Origin: Tubiluchus corallicola | Taxonomy: Eukaryota > Priapulida > Priapulimorpha > Priapulimorphida > Tubiluchidae | Assembly: GCA_030141605.1 (NCBI GenBank) | Contig: JAQGDQ010000461.1 | Span: forward strand, 62,001-126,000 | Length of the DNA: 64,000 nt | Reading direction: 5' to 3' | Shown here: positions 1 through 11,949 of the stretch, one piece after another | Layout of the letters: each line of letters opens with the position of its first letter | How positions within the stretch are numbered: position 1 is the first letter of the stretch | The notes under the pieces: generated by a model | The model's input: the letters and a program-made list of their open reading frames with translations, nothing else | What the model was told of the DNA's origin: nothing | The model's database searches: none | Translations under genes and position numbers: made by a program

Positions 1-3000
1 TTGGATTACTATTATTACAATTTCATTTGCTTTGCAGTGAATATTATGCCATTTTCACTGTAACACCACCCAAAATTTGTCATTTATCACTTACTTTTTG
101 CAAAAAGTGATGTACAACGTGTCAAAATAAAAATTCAAAACAATTCTAAGCTAAAGTGCCATATTTAGTCAAAGCTTGGACTTCTGGGTCAGTTAGCCAG
201 AAAAGAATAAAAAAATGTAAGATTATGTATCTTTGACTGGTTTTTTATAGATGAGAAGATAGTCAATTTTAAACTGTTCAGAAGCGCCATTTCTCGATTT
301 TTCTTTTAGACCTTTTACTTTTTGTACCATAAGTGCGAGTGTGACACCAACTTCAGATAAAGGAGGTTGACTGGTTTTATGAACTTAAAAAAATGGATAC
401 ATACATACTTAGTTAATTTAACTTGCTAATTACTCGCTAAAACTGGTTTTTGTTAAAATACATGTACTTGCATTAATTTGCTTGCTTTACAGGTACTGAT
501 AAATCCCAACATTACCTATGGACGCTCTTCGAAATCTTTTGGCAATAATTTCTATAATTTCTAGCCAGCCAAATCAAGCACAGATAACAAACATCCTCAA
601 TTAAGGACTTATTGTAAACCCACTGCTTTATCCAGACTGTTTTTAAAATACTGATACTTGGAGCAAAAACAACTGTCATTTGCAAAGATGTTTGGTTACC
701 TCACACTCACTTTTATATGCGAAAACTATAGGAGTGCGTGTAAATTGATTATTCAAAGTTTATCAGTTTCAGTCAGCATTCTCTTGCATTTTTGACAATA
801 AAGATGTGGGTTTAATACTATCTAGAGGTAGCACAATGTCACAATGTTCACTTTTTGGATAACTTTGTAAATCTGAATCATGTCTCCCCTCTAATTGTCA
901 CCAATAAGCCACAAGCAGGAGATAGCAACCAATAGATGAAGTCGTTCCTCCCATGGCAAAGCAAAGCAGCAATCCATGCTGGTTAGTCATTGTCTTGCAG
1001 GAGTGGACAAGCTATAAAAAAAACTTTAGTGCGATGCCTGATGGCCTATTGTATCAACAATGGCCTCTCACTGAGTCAACTCTGACTCTGCTAACCACGA
1101 GGCACAAATCGCTGTCAAATTATAGTGTCATCGTACAATTTGACAGCAGATGGTAGAAAAACAGACCACTATTGGAAAATCAAATTATTGTTTTATAAAT
1201 ATATTACAGCAAACACTACAAAACCTAAACAGACGAAAAACAAATCCTGCAAAATATTGGATTTCATACTAAATAAGGTAGGAATTGCATTTAAAAAAAT
1301 ATTTACTACTTTGACATACAACATGTACAACTCTTCATAATAGTCATAATTGTAATGAGGGGTCACGAAAACCCTTAACTGGTTTGGCCTTTGGCTTCAT
1401 TCAAGCCAGCCCTTCCATTGTCTTGTTGCGAATTTACACATAATTACATTCTCTGGCACTATCAATCAAACAGCTCAGGCTAATCACGGTGAGATATCAG
1501 CTAGCGATATTCGTAATCTTTTAGTTTTACTAAAATTTAGTAAAAAACGTTGGTTCAGTAACTTTGGGCAAATGTTTTTAATAATCGAATCCCGATGTTG
1601 TTAGAACCTTCACCCCAGTCTAGCGTACAAGCGTGTATTTATAAAACAACACTAGAAAGGGCAGGATTTCAAAATGCGTTTGTAAAAATAAGGTAGGGGC
1701 GAACATCAATGTTCAGTAATGTTATTAGACGTTTAATTAATATTAAAATTAGCACAAAATAAGGATGATTTTAATTATTTACAAACTACAGTACAGTAAG
1801 TACACATTAATCTTACCTCAAAGTCTCAAGCAAATGTACTTCGAATGTTTTTCAAATCAACTTATCACTGAAGACAAGGCACATCTGTATAACTTTAATT
1901 CATACAAAGGCGACAACAATCCAATCCAAGTTAGTTAACACATGAAAAAAATTCGCTAATTAAAATTAATAGTATTAATACTGTCACCGCTTTTGCGATT
2001 CATGCAATCAGAAAACAGGTAATGCAACATCAGAAATTCAGGATAGATTTCTCCAGTAATAAAACTAAACACAAAATTATTTTCCAGTTACAGTGGGTAC
2101 CATTGCGCATACGCTTGCGCACTGCGGTATTAGCTAGCCAGAGCTCTGCTCTCTCTAGCTGTTGGCGCCGTCTTTTGGCCATTCTTGAACTACAGACCAA
2201 GAAATTGTTATGTTCTTCCAATTACTCATCTGTCACAGTTTTACGTCATTCACTCTCATCTCCACGGGTCACATTCTGTTCATCTTCTACCTAACTAGTT
2301 TGCCAATTTTTTGTGTGTGAACCGTGGTCCCATAGCAGCTAGTGATGTGCAACAATAATAGGCCTACCTTAAAAGTTCAGTAAAATCAATTCCATTCAGA
2401 TTATAAAAACAGAACATACAGGCTACTATAAACTATAGTTGTGTGGTAGTCAAGCTGAAAAATTGCATTTATACCAGCAGACGGATAGCTATGCAAGCAG
2501 ATATCTATGCATCTCAAAGCTGTTGTCTTTTCTTTCATAACTGCAATGCCTACAGCAGCAGTTCGGACAACAGCACCATTTATCTATCACTAATGACTTC
2601 TGAAAATGTAACTACTAAAAGAAATCCTAGAACAAAGTATCATCAGTTTTTTTATTTTGGTGAAATTTATTTTTATTATAACATGTCAACATAAAAGATA
2701 CAGAGTGCACTGCACTAAGTCCACTAAATTAAAAATGCAAACAATGAAATCATTTTGAAAAGAAAGTGATTGACACGAAATTAAGACCTAAAAACATTTT
2801 GCTTCAACTTATTAGCCTAGATCTATGGCTTTGGCACAAGATCTGTGGACATCATGCATAATACACACGCAGTGTAGCCTAGTGTATATACACAATTCAC
2901 TCATCAATGAGAAAACATTAAATCGATAAAGATAACAAAAAGAAGTGACAGACCTAACTAGTCAGATTACAAACAATTATCTAACATAACAGAACCAGTA

Positions 3001-4362
3001 CATGTATACATTGGCAGTATACAATCAAAGGTTTATTTCAGGAATTTCTATCAAGCAAAAATACTCAGTTAATGATGGTTTAAGCACAATGATCAAATTC
3101 AAATGAATTTCCTATAAAAGGCGAATGAAATTTTTTGTTATTATCAAGTTTACTTGTAGCTTTGATATCTCTGTTTCTCAACGAATATCCTATGTCTACC
3201 AAATATGATACTAATGTTACACACCATTGGCATTGGTATCTCAATCTAATGTAACTAAAAGTATGAAAGTCACCTAAATACGGCAGGTTAACTACGTAAT
3301 AATTTTTCTTCTAATGGAAGCTCAGATCACGAGGTGAAACATTTCTTAATAATGGCATAAGGGGAAAAAGACTGAAATCCAGCTTAATACATTCATTAAT
3401 CTAACATTCTCAAAGGTTAAGAATTATAAATGAATGATAAATGAACAAAAGAAAGTCAGAATGGTAAATTAAGGCTTGACACATATTGGCAGGCAAACAC
3501 AGTCACTGATTAATTACTAGCATGGTAAAAGCCAAACAAAATTCCAAATGCATGAAAACTCAAGAAAAATTTCAACAACAGCTTTATCCCAAGAAATCTG
3601 AATGAATTCAGTTCCAAATCCACAAGTGTAATGCCGTGACCGTGTTTACATCTGACTGTAACTGGTCAAATGTGGTAAACTCATATCAATACTTGTAGAT
3701 TACTACGCTCACTACGCTATGACTAACTAGTGTGCATGTGACTAATTTGGTGATTTCGTGACTCTGTATACAATAATTTTTGAGTTATCCGGTGTTTTGA
3801 GGGATTAAGCCATTTGCCCTAATTTTCACATTTTGGTTCTTGTCTCGGACCAAAAATTTTGAGGATTTTTATTTATATTATCTATACCTTTGTCTGAGCC
3901 CTTACTTCAGGTGTGTCCACACTGCAAGTTCCGTGACTCTTGTTACAATAGTTTTAGAGTTACTCAATGTTATGCATTTTGGTTCCTACTTCAAGTCCTT
4001 AAAATATCTCAGCTTTTTTAAAACTCCTAAAATAAAACTCAGAGACTCAAACACTTATGAAAAAAAAACTTTGAATTTAACTCAATTTGTAAGAGTAGTT
4101 GAAAGGCAATCGAAAAACTGACTGATATCTAGTGTCCTTGACACTGCGAAAGAGGTCACCGCTCACCACACCATTTTCGAGGCTTCTACCTCAGGTATCT
4201 ACCCTGCATGTTCGTTTTCAGATGAACATTAATTAAAAAGTGGAAACTAGATGGCTTATGTGCTGAAATGATGAAAAATCAGCATCAGAGGTTCTCCTAG
4301 ATCTGTGATGTTAGCACTTAGTAAATTTCAAGATTGACAAAATAATCTATTGTTCAGTACAA
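1..4362. other. AT-rich intergenic stretch, no supported gene
   Basis: I see no convincing exon here. Short open frames lack protein-like composition and splice context. A somewhat GC- and CpG-richer patch lies at about 2090-2300. Around 3740-4000 there are two diverged copies of a segment with a 'gtgactct...acaata...gagtta' core, about 190 bases apart, which looks like old repeat DNA. Confidence 0.5.
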
Positions 4363-6317
4363 CTAAACACCAAATTTCTTCACTTCTAATGGTGGAGGCA
4401 GGTACCTTGCTAGTGCATCGGGTGTTTGCTCAACTGCTATCAACCAATCAGGATGCAGCATTCCCACATGAACCAGATACTTGTATCTTTTGCAGATGAG
4501 TCTGTCCATAACCTTTTCAGAATCACGTTTTTCCTTTGAAATAGCTTCTTTCTGGTCAATAATTTGTATTCTGGAATCATCGTGCAGTATGATTTGATCA
4601 TTATTATTAAGATTATACATTACATTGATTATAATTCCCAGTTCGTCTAAAAGTTCAGACTGAGATATAGCTTTGCCATAGTCACGTGACCAGTCAGTAT
4701 ACATGTTCTCAGAGAGAGAGTACTCCACAATGTTTTTATCAGAATACACGACCAACAAAATTGGTTGTTCGGGATGAAAACACAAACTTGTGACTGCAAA
4801 TTCATATGTTGGCAATGAGCACACTAAACTAAATGCAATCACGTCATACACAATAACTGTTGCAGGATGATATGATACAGCAAGATATTGGCCAGACCTG
4901 GAGGCAGCTAGATGACTAACACCTTTGCTAGGAGAAAGGAATGAGTGCAGAATCGTAGGTTTCTCCTCATCGATATGTAAGATTTGCACAGCACCATTTA
5001 TTCCAGCCACAGCTAATTTGTCATTGCTAATAAAAAGAACATGGTGTGCTGGACACAATCCTGCAGGCAAATATCTTACTCGCTGTATAGTCAATGGTTT
5101 ATCCTCTTCAAGACGAAGATGGTACAAATGAATGGCAGTAGCATGTGAATATATTAACCATTCACCATTACTAGATATGTGTGAGCAAACAACATGGTCC
5201 CGATCGCGCGCCTTAAGTTGTAGAAGTTTTACTGGTTCTTTAGAAAGTTTAAGTTTGGCACCATTCTCACCTGTATCATACTGTGTGCTGCCTAAACGCC
5301 ACAGTTCCATGTAATCTGCATACTGCAACATTATTATGCTAGCCATTTCTGCAACATGGATGGCATTCCGTGGCAGGTAAGGTAGTTTAATATAAGTTTT
5401 TGGTGGATACTTGCTAAGTCCTAGATAGGAATCAACTCCTCCAGAAACCAAAAGATCACCAGCTAAACAAAGTGCTTTAACATCATGTGTATGAAAAATA
5501 CGCGGCATAGATTTTACCCAGGTGTGCTTTGAGCCTTTTTTAACTAACTCAAATTGTGCTATCACAGGCTCTATTCCTGCACTAAATAACTTGTTTTGAT
5601 CTTTTGATAAACACAAACTGAAGATGTCAGCTTTATTTGCTTTAAAGCAAGCCAATAAGGTTCCCTGAAGTCCGTTAAAAAATGAAACATTACCACACGA
5701 ATCACCCACAATTATGGTGAAATCATTTGTAACAAGAACACTCCATGCAAGATTCTCTTGTGATTTTACAGTTCGTGTGAGAGTTATTCGATCGGTCATG
5801 TGGCCAGTTTGAACATTCCAAATTCGGACACTATCTGCAGAACCAGATACAATGTGTTCATCTGTCGGGTGCCAAGCTAAACATAGCACACGCCCATCTT
5901 GACGATCAAGCGACCTGAGATACTCCACACCCTCTTCACCAACCCCAAACAATGTAATAGAGCCATCATCAGAGCCAGTCGCTAATACGTCCTTCAGGTT
6001 ACTTGCCGTCATGCACCAAATGGCTCCGCCTGTAGCAATATGTGTCGTCTTTGGAGCTAAAATATCCAAATCATATTCAGTGATGTTACCATCCATACCA
6101 GAAGAAAACAACCTGTTGCCAATCCACGTAAGTGATTCTACACTCTTTTCGCCACCTTTTCTCTCAGAAACACATCATTCTTGTAGCTCCAGATTTCTAT
6201 AGAGTTATCAGTTCTGCCAACTGCTAACATCTTCCATTTGTTTTCGCAAGCTAAAGCATGAATTGCTGGAGGCTCGTAGTTGAAAAATCTAACTCTATGG
6301 ACTCTAAATTGACTCAT
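4363..6317 (-). CDS. UTP4: UTP4/cirhin-like WD40 protein of the small-subunit processome, with a one-base frame break near the N-terminus
   Basis: UTP4 (cirhin, CIRH1A) is a nucleolar WD40 protein of the t-UTP subcomplex, needed for pre-18S rRNA processing. The start codon at 6317-6315 opens with MSQFRVHRVRFFNYEPPAIH, very like the human N-terminus (RVHRVRFFNY against KVHRVRFFNY). The long frame then runs about 580 codons to a stop at 4363, with typical propeller strings (IWCMTAS, GSDDGSITLF, LELWRLGST, YTDWSRDYG) and a C-terminal LPPPLEVKKFG tail matching LPPPIKKKKFG in the human protein. N- and C-terminal parts are in different frames: the start frame meets TAG shortly after the AAAA run at 6157-6160, and one extra A there would join them. 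Total length would be about 650 residues (human 686). No introns are visible. Whether the break is real or a sequencing error cannot be told here. Confidence 0.9.
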
Positions 6318-6562
6318 GCTGAATCCCTCTTAAGTTAACTGCATTGCTTTGAAATTTTAATGACAAAAACATCCAACAAGATCTGAAATATTAAAAACTA
6401 TATAAGTAAAAACATAGCACTGATTTGTTGACTTTGTTAATTTACAAAAAAACTATTACTAGCCACTGGCGGCCAGTAAATGCAGTCGTAACTTACTGAC
6501 CCTTCCAAAACATAGGCATTTTTGAAATGTCAAACACTCATATAGCAAGACAAACTACAAGT

Positions 6563-6640
6563 GCAGTTAACCCTCCCTACAACGGACTAATTCGGAGGGG
6601 AGAAGTCTGTTATAATCAGAGGGACACACCCACAAAATAC
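6563..6640 (+). mobile_element. Possible single end of a mariner/Tigger-type inverted-repeat element
   Basis: The sequence begins CAGTTAACCCTCCCTACAAC and continues with alternating GGAGGGGAGAAG and TCTGTTATAATCAG blocks. This style is typical of CAGT-ended Tc1/mariner-superfamily termini. I did not find the opposite end, so the element is truncated or decayed. Confidence 0.3.
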
Positions 6641-8884
6641 ATCTTGTTGAAAGAAAGAAGCCAGCGAGTGGAAATGCTTATAACACAAGTAGGTTAATTA
6701 GGCAGCTAGAGCAAGTGTGCTTGGGATAAGACTGTGGAAGGTAGAACGTTACACTAATAGAAAAAACAAAGAAATAATTTAGAAGCTCATTTCATTTAAT
6801 TATAGTAGTGCTTTCCACAAATCAGTTAACAGCTAATCAGCCTAGCAGCAGAAATAAATTTAAAGCATTTAGCTGTTTTATTTAACTTAAAATATCTTAG
6901 ATCATACAGATAAATGAGGAATAGGTCCTGCAATGTACGTTTCTTTAAGTAAACACATGCTGTACATATAATAAAAGGTGCAGAGCATTAAAGCTGTGGC
7001 GATTTAAGCTTGAAGCTCATGCAGAACTCCAGTCCACTCTCTGTAACTTGTATTTCTGTATAAATTTTGTGCCTATTTCAATTGAAACCTTTGACACTCT
7101 TGATAACTCTAATCCGTAAGCCATAAGGCATCTTCCATCTTCCGTAAGGCTCGTGTCCTAATCTGCTGTATGTGCCTTGCTCTGTATAACTACCAAGGCA
7201 TTTTGCCGTAATCCATTTTTTGGCGGAAGACACAAAACTACATATTTTAATATAATAGATACTATAGTTTGATAGTTAATATAATTTTATTCATTACTGA
7301 ATACATTGTATAATATGGTTGACAGGTATGCTGCCTCTTGCATGCATGTAGTATACATTTCTTATGTGCATTGTAGTAATACAGCAGTCGTAAACAAGTA
7401 TTGCAAGTGTTAAAAATGCTTTTTAATGCTTATAGTACGTCAATGTTATGATATAAATGAATTTTGTATAGGAAAGAGCTTATTTACACTAATTATCACA
7501 TTAGCGATAAACAAAACCGCCTTATGGCAAACGAGATTAATGAACAAATTCATTTCGCCATGAGGCGCGTTATGAGGCTCAAAACAGCTTGTGATGATGG
7601 CTTACAGTAAGCTTACGGTTGGCGGAAGACGACAAATAGATTATCTGTGTGACAGGGACCATTGGTTAGCAGATGTTCATTTTTCATGAGGCAGCTTTTC
7701 TCCTTACAACTTATGCCTTATGTCCAGCTGCGTCTGACATAGGAAGACGTATCCAGCTTAACGCAGGAGAGGTTAGGTCATCACGTTTTTTGTTCCAAAG
7801 TTTATCTATTGCTCTGCAAACAGATAATGCAAAAAGTGAGATGGGAATAATCTCCTCTTCTGAAAAACTAGAAGAGATTATGAGCCTTTTACACTAACAG
7901 TACTTTTTTTCTTTTTTGGAGTGGAACTGCTGCCTCATTTTTAGGTCCGTTACAGATATTTTGATTTGTGTTGCAGTGTACATTGTGATCATATTGGCTG
8001 GTTAACGGAAAAATTTCATTTCACACATATTAGCTACAATCACAGTATGATGTTATGTTAGTAGGTAGGTGATACAAGCTGTCTTAGCTTATGTCCTTAT
8101 GATAAGTGAAATACTACAATCTTTTGAAACATGTTAGTTTTTGTAACTACAAAGAGTAGATACTTGTTTTTTGCTGATGAAATTTCACAAAAATCACAAA
8201 ATGTCATGTAATTCTGAAATATGGAAAACAACAAATTTTATATTTGTGAGAATGCATAACAAAACCCTCCATAGGGCGCTAGGTATCAATTTTTAGTTAT
8301 ATACATACTCTCCTGTTCATGCTGATCATTTTGGTACCAGCTTCAGCTCTCTACGTTGTTTCTGAGCAAAAATATTGGCATTTATAGTGAGCAGATGGCA
8401 AAAAATCAAAACTAAAATTGGGAGAAAATGGCTTTCAGAGTTTGTGCTACAATTTTCAGTAAATTTACATAGCAATTGAGGAAGGTGTTGGTTGCTATGG
8501 GGTTTGGGAGAGTACTATTAAGTATAATTTTCTTTCTGGCAGTTTGTATGCAAGTATAGCCAGTGTACTTCTTTTTGATGAATTTTGAGTACCCTTGTTA
8601 TTTACCTGTGCTACCTGTGTTAATTTAATTAAAGGTAAGTTATAGTAATTAATTTTATCACACGAGAGTTTAAAATTTGTTTATGTTACTAATTTTATGT
8701 TTGTTTTCATGTCTTTTTAAAAGAACATATGAACAAATATACCAGCATAGTATCTTTGCAGTGTTTGTGTTTGCCAGCTAAAGAAAATTAATTACAGGTG
8801 AGACAATTAAAAGCATTGGTCTATACTGCTAAAAAATGAAAGAAAAACTTGTTAAATTAACTATGTCCATCGTATATATTAATT
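6641..8884. other. AT-rich intergenic DNA, nothing recognised
   Basis: No exon or RNA gene is supported. The part around 7100-7640 has partly complementary words around 'cttccgtaagg' and 'ggcggaagac', which suggests a decayed inverted-repeat element, but I could not define its ends. Confidence 0.35.
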
Positions 8885-8885
8885 T

Positions 8886-9229
8886 CGACGAGGGCACCAC
8901 TTTCGATGATTCATATGTTAAATGAAAGGTCCCCACCCATAGGTTTGTACCTGGGGGTTTATTTTTCGAATCGGGTTTACCGGGAGGAATAAGCGGCGAA
9001 AAATATCAAAAAACGGCCATTTTTAGCAAAACTTATACCTCTTATTTCTGGAGAACAGGAATGTGCCTGGCATGGTGCCAGTAATGGTTCAATAGCCCGT
9101 TCAAAGGTGGATGTTTTAGTCATATTTAGAATTCGGGGGAGGGCCGCGGCGCCCCGTGGCGGGCGTTTTCTCGGACCCAACCATGCAAATTTTGCAGAAA
9201 ACTGCTCAAACAGCCTCTAGAAAAACTAG
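8886..9229. repeat. GC-richer dispersed repeat of unknown kind, copy 1
   Basis: This block starts with cgacgagggcacca and shares an ordered series of words with 40809-41178. They are tttatttttcgaat, cgggaggaa, atagcccgttca, catatttagaattc, gggcgttttc, cggacccaac and aacagcct. The two copies are in the same orientation and clearly diverged. It is much richer in G and C than its surroundings. I found no inverted ends, target duplication or coding capacity that would assign it to a class. Confidence 0.75.
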
Positions 9230-9595
9230 ATTTGTGCAACTGTTTGGGCATGCTGGGAAAAAATAAGCACACTCGCAGAAAGAGAATAAAATGGTCTTCA
9301 AAATTTTGAAAGATAAAGATCTGTTGGGAGAGAGGTCCACTAGATGGAACAGGAAGGGTGTATTTCAAAGTTCTTTTTCACCCTCCCTAAGCTGCACACT
9401 ACTTGGAACATGCATTGTCTTTGAGTTTGAGAAATTTCGTGGCTGTTCCAGGCATTGTTGTCAGCCGCCGTTCTACAGTGTTATAGATTATACATGTATG
9501 ATCTGTTATCTTACTATCATCTGAGAAGCAGCAAACATAACTATGTGGAATGTCCGCCCATTATTGATCATTGGTAAACAGACTAAGAGCATTTA

Positions 9596-9860
9596 TTATA
9601 GCACGCAGTTTCGACTTTGTGAAAAATGTTTGGAATGGTTTTGTTGTGATACTGTGCTGTTGGTGCTGGTGCTATGGGTGTCGTCATCGTTGCCACCAAT
9701 ATCATCATCATCAACATCATGATTACCATGTGAGATGGTGGATTTGATGGTGTGTGGGTGTTGTGGTTTGGTGGTATGTTGTGTTTTGTGTGGGCATTGT
9801 GGTGCAGTATGTTTTTTGTGGGTGTTGAGATTAACCTTAACCCTACCCAATAACCCTAAC
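9596..9860. repeat. G/T-rich imperfect minisatellite next to degenerate telomere-like repeats
   Basis: About 9655-9830 is an imperfect array of TGGTG, TGTGG and CATCAT words. It ends in a short run at about 9831-9872 with CTTAACCCTA, ATAACCCTAACCTTAG and similar words, which resemble degenerate units of the animal telomere repeat. The apparent His/Thr-rich open frame on the minus strand is a by-product of this repeat. Confidence 0.6.
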
Positions 9861-10054
9861 CTTAGCCAAAATTAATTACAATGACTTTTTTCCTAGCCAA
9901 AATTGCGACTTTTTTCCATGACTTTGTTCCTATGACTTAACAACCTGGCAGATAAACCTATATTAACAATCAAAGCCTTCAAGATGTAGTGTACGGAATG
10001 AAAGGTAAAAAGGTAAATAGGAAACTCTAAAAACAATGAGCTAATTCCACTAAA

Positions 10055-10150
10055 CACTCAAAAATGTATAAGCATAGAGTTAATGATTGGAATAATCTGC
10101 CACATGAGTAGTTGAGGCTCCATCGATAAATGCCTTCACGTCTGGTTTGG
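10055..10150 (+). mobile_element. CR1/L2-like LINE remnant, 3' end of the reverse-transcriptase frame
   Basis: The translation contains a string close to HRVNDWNNLP followed by VEAPSI with stops nearby. This is the standard C-terminal signature of CR1/L2-type LINE polyproteins (DWN-LP then V-A-S-FK). The same word occurs in opposite orientation at about 24155-24215 and in weaker form near 30130-30185. Confidence 0.55.
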
Positions 10151-10490
10151 CCTAAATTTGTCTAAATTTTACAGTGATAGCCAATACCAGTACACTTAAA
10201 ATTAATCTGCATAAGCTTTGAACTGCTCCCCAGGTGAGTTTAATACATATATAAGCATAAATACAAATACCATGTAATTTTAGGCATTATTACTAGTATT
10301 ACTATTAATACTAGTATTACTATTAGTAATATTACTAGAATGCCACAAAAGTTCAATTTTGTTGGTGGAAGGTACATGCAGACCGCGGGTGAGGGGTTGA
10401 CCATTGAAGAGGGGGTAGACGCTAAAATTACGTTTACCTAGAGCGTCAAACGACCTGGAGCCTGCCCAGCAGCCATTACTTAGTTTTACT

Positions 10491-11226
10491 GGCGCTATTA
10501 CACTTTCGCACCGCCTAGCTTTTTCTAGGTTATTGCTCGTTTTTAGGCTCGTAAGTCATCATTCTATTATTCTTACGTCATCAGTGAATGTTTCCGCTAA
10601 TCTAATTGTAATTTAATAATATATTTAGGTATAATTACCAATAATTACGCTGTATTCACAGTTCTACACCTATACAGGGCGTATCGCCATCTTGTTTGTG
10701 TGTGTAGTCACGTGACGAATTTCGTACTAGTTTATGCATTATCAGGGCCTAGCTTAAAAGGCACGTGACACACTTTCATCTTCACCGCATTTACGAAATA
10801 AAGAAAAAACTTTTACTTTTTTTATAATCTAATAGTAATAATACTGCAGTAATAAATAAAATTAATGATAAATAACTGCAGTGGTCTAAAATAATTTCCC
10901 GCGATACGATACAAACTACCGTAGCTGCAACCCTAATAATCATAAATTATGCGAAGAAACTAAAAATACAGGTTAAGGGTCACATACGTCACTGCGCGAG
11001 AGCGATTGCGCATCAGTGGTGTAAACACGGTTATTCACGTGCAGCTTTTAATGGCGGCTGTAGGTAAGTAATGCATGATTTTAATCTGGACTTATAAAGC
11101 GCAAGAAGCAATAATATTATGGGAATCTGGTGTATATTACGCCTGTTGGTCTGCTTTCTGGCCTGCAGGCGTGAAAACAACCAATAGGCCAGGAAAAGCT
11201 AGGCGGTGCGAAAGTGTAATAGCGCC
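10491..11226. mobile_element. Non-autonomous terminal-inverted-repeat transposon with a perfect 8-bp target duplication
   Basis: The element starts GGCGCTATTACACTTTCGCA and ends with the inverse of the same sequence. The inverted ends extend about 37 bp (including CCGCCTAGCTTTT) with very few mismatches. The flanks at 10483-10490 and 11227-11234 are both GTTTTACT. The 736-bp interior encodes no transposase. An 8-bp duplication fits hAT, P or Merlin-like superfamilies; a GG start is less typical of hAT, so the superfamily is left open. Confidence 0.88.
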
Positions 11227-11949
11227 GTTTTACTTTTATCGCCCTGCATCACATTAATACAAAAAGATTTTAAGCGCGGAACTGAAATAAACCTTACCAG
11301 CGACTGGCACCACCTCTGATATTTTTATAAGCCCATTTCGTGTGTTTTAAACGTAAAATACATATTGTAGACCTAAACTCGCTAAAGTAAAATAAATTTA
11401 CCCTCAAATCAAGCAAATTCATAAGCCTAAAAGCCCAAATCTTCCAAAAATTAGTGAAATTTGAAAGCGACTGTTTCAATGCTATTTTATTACCAGGCGG
11501 TTGCACGCAAACATAAAGTTGCACCCATGGGAAGACAAATTAACAATAATAATATTTCCGACTTACGGATAATTCAATCTTACAAGTGGATAGGCCAAAT
11601 ACTGAAAATTATTTTTTTTTGATGCTGAAATTCCAGGCAGGTTACACGACGTGTAGAATCAACCCGATTCCTTATGCTTTGTTCCAACAAACCTTTCTGC
11701 TGCGGTAGATAGTCTAGCGTGTAATTTACCTGCAGCTGGTCAAGACATCTAAGAAGTTTGCTGCCTGCGTTTCTTGCTATGGCGACGGTTTTCATTAGAG
11801 GTTCGTGGCGAATAGCATTTCTTATAAGCTTTGCCCATGTTTTCTGCTGCCTAGACTGTAGCCAAACTAAAGGAGTTGGGTATCATACTGTTTGCATACT
11901 GGATATAGATATGATCGTTGGTCACTGATACAACAAACTGGAACAACTG

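Noticed and set aside
4925-5314. Plus-strand frames over UTP4
   Set aside because: Shadows of the UTP4 coding strand.
6109-6111. TTG at 6111 as the start of UTP4
   Set aside because: It is a Leu codon inside the conserved RLFSSG string; the conserved N-terminus lies further upstream at 6317.
9596-9850. His/Thr-rich minus-strand open frame
   Set aside because: It is a translation of a simple G/T repeat with no domain or start context.
11055-11257. ATGGCGGCTGTAG next to GTAAGT joined to a later frame ending at 11257
   Set aside because: It lies inside the terminal-inverted-repeat element and its second half reads through the inverted end, so it is not taken as a host gene; noted under the element instead.
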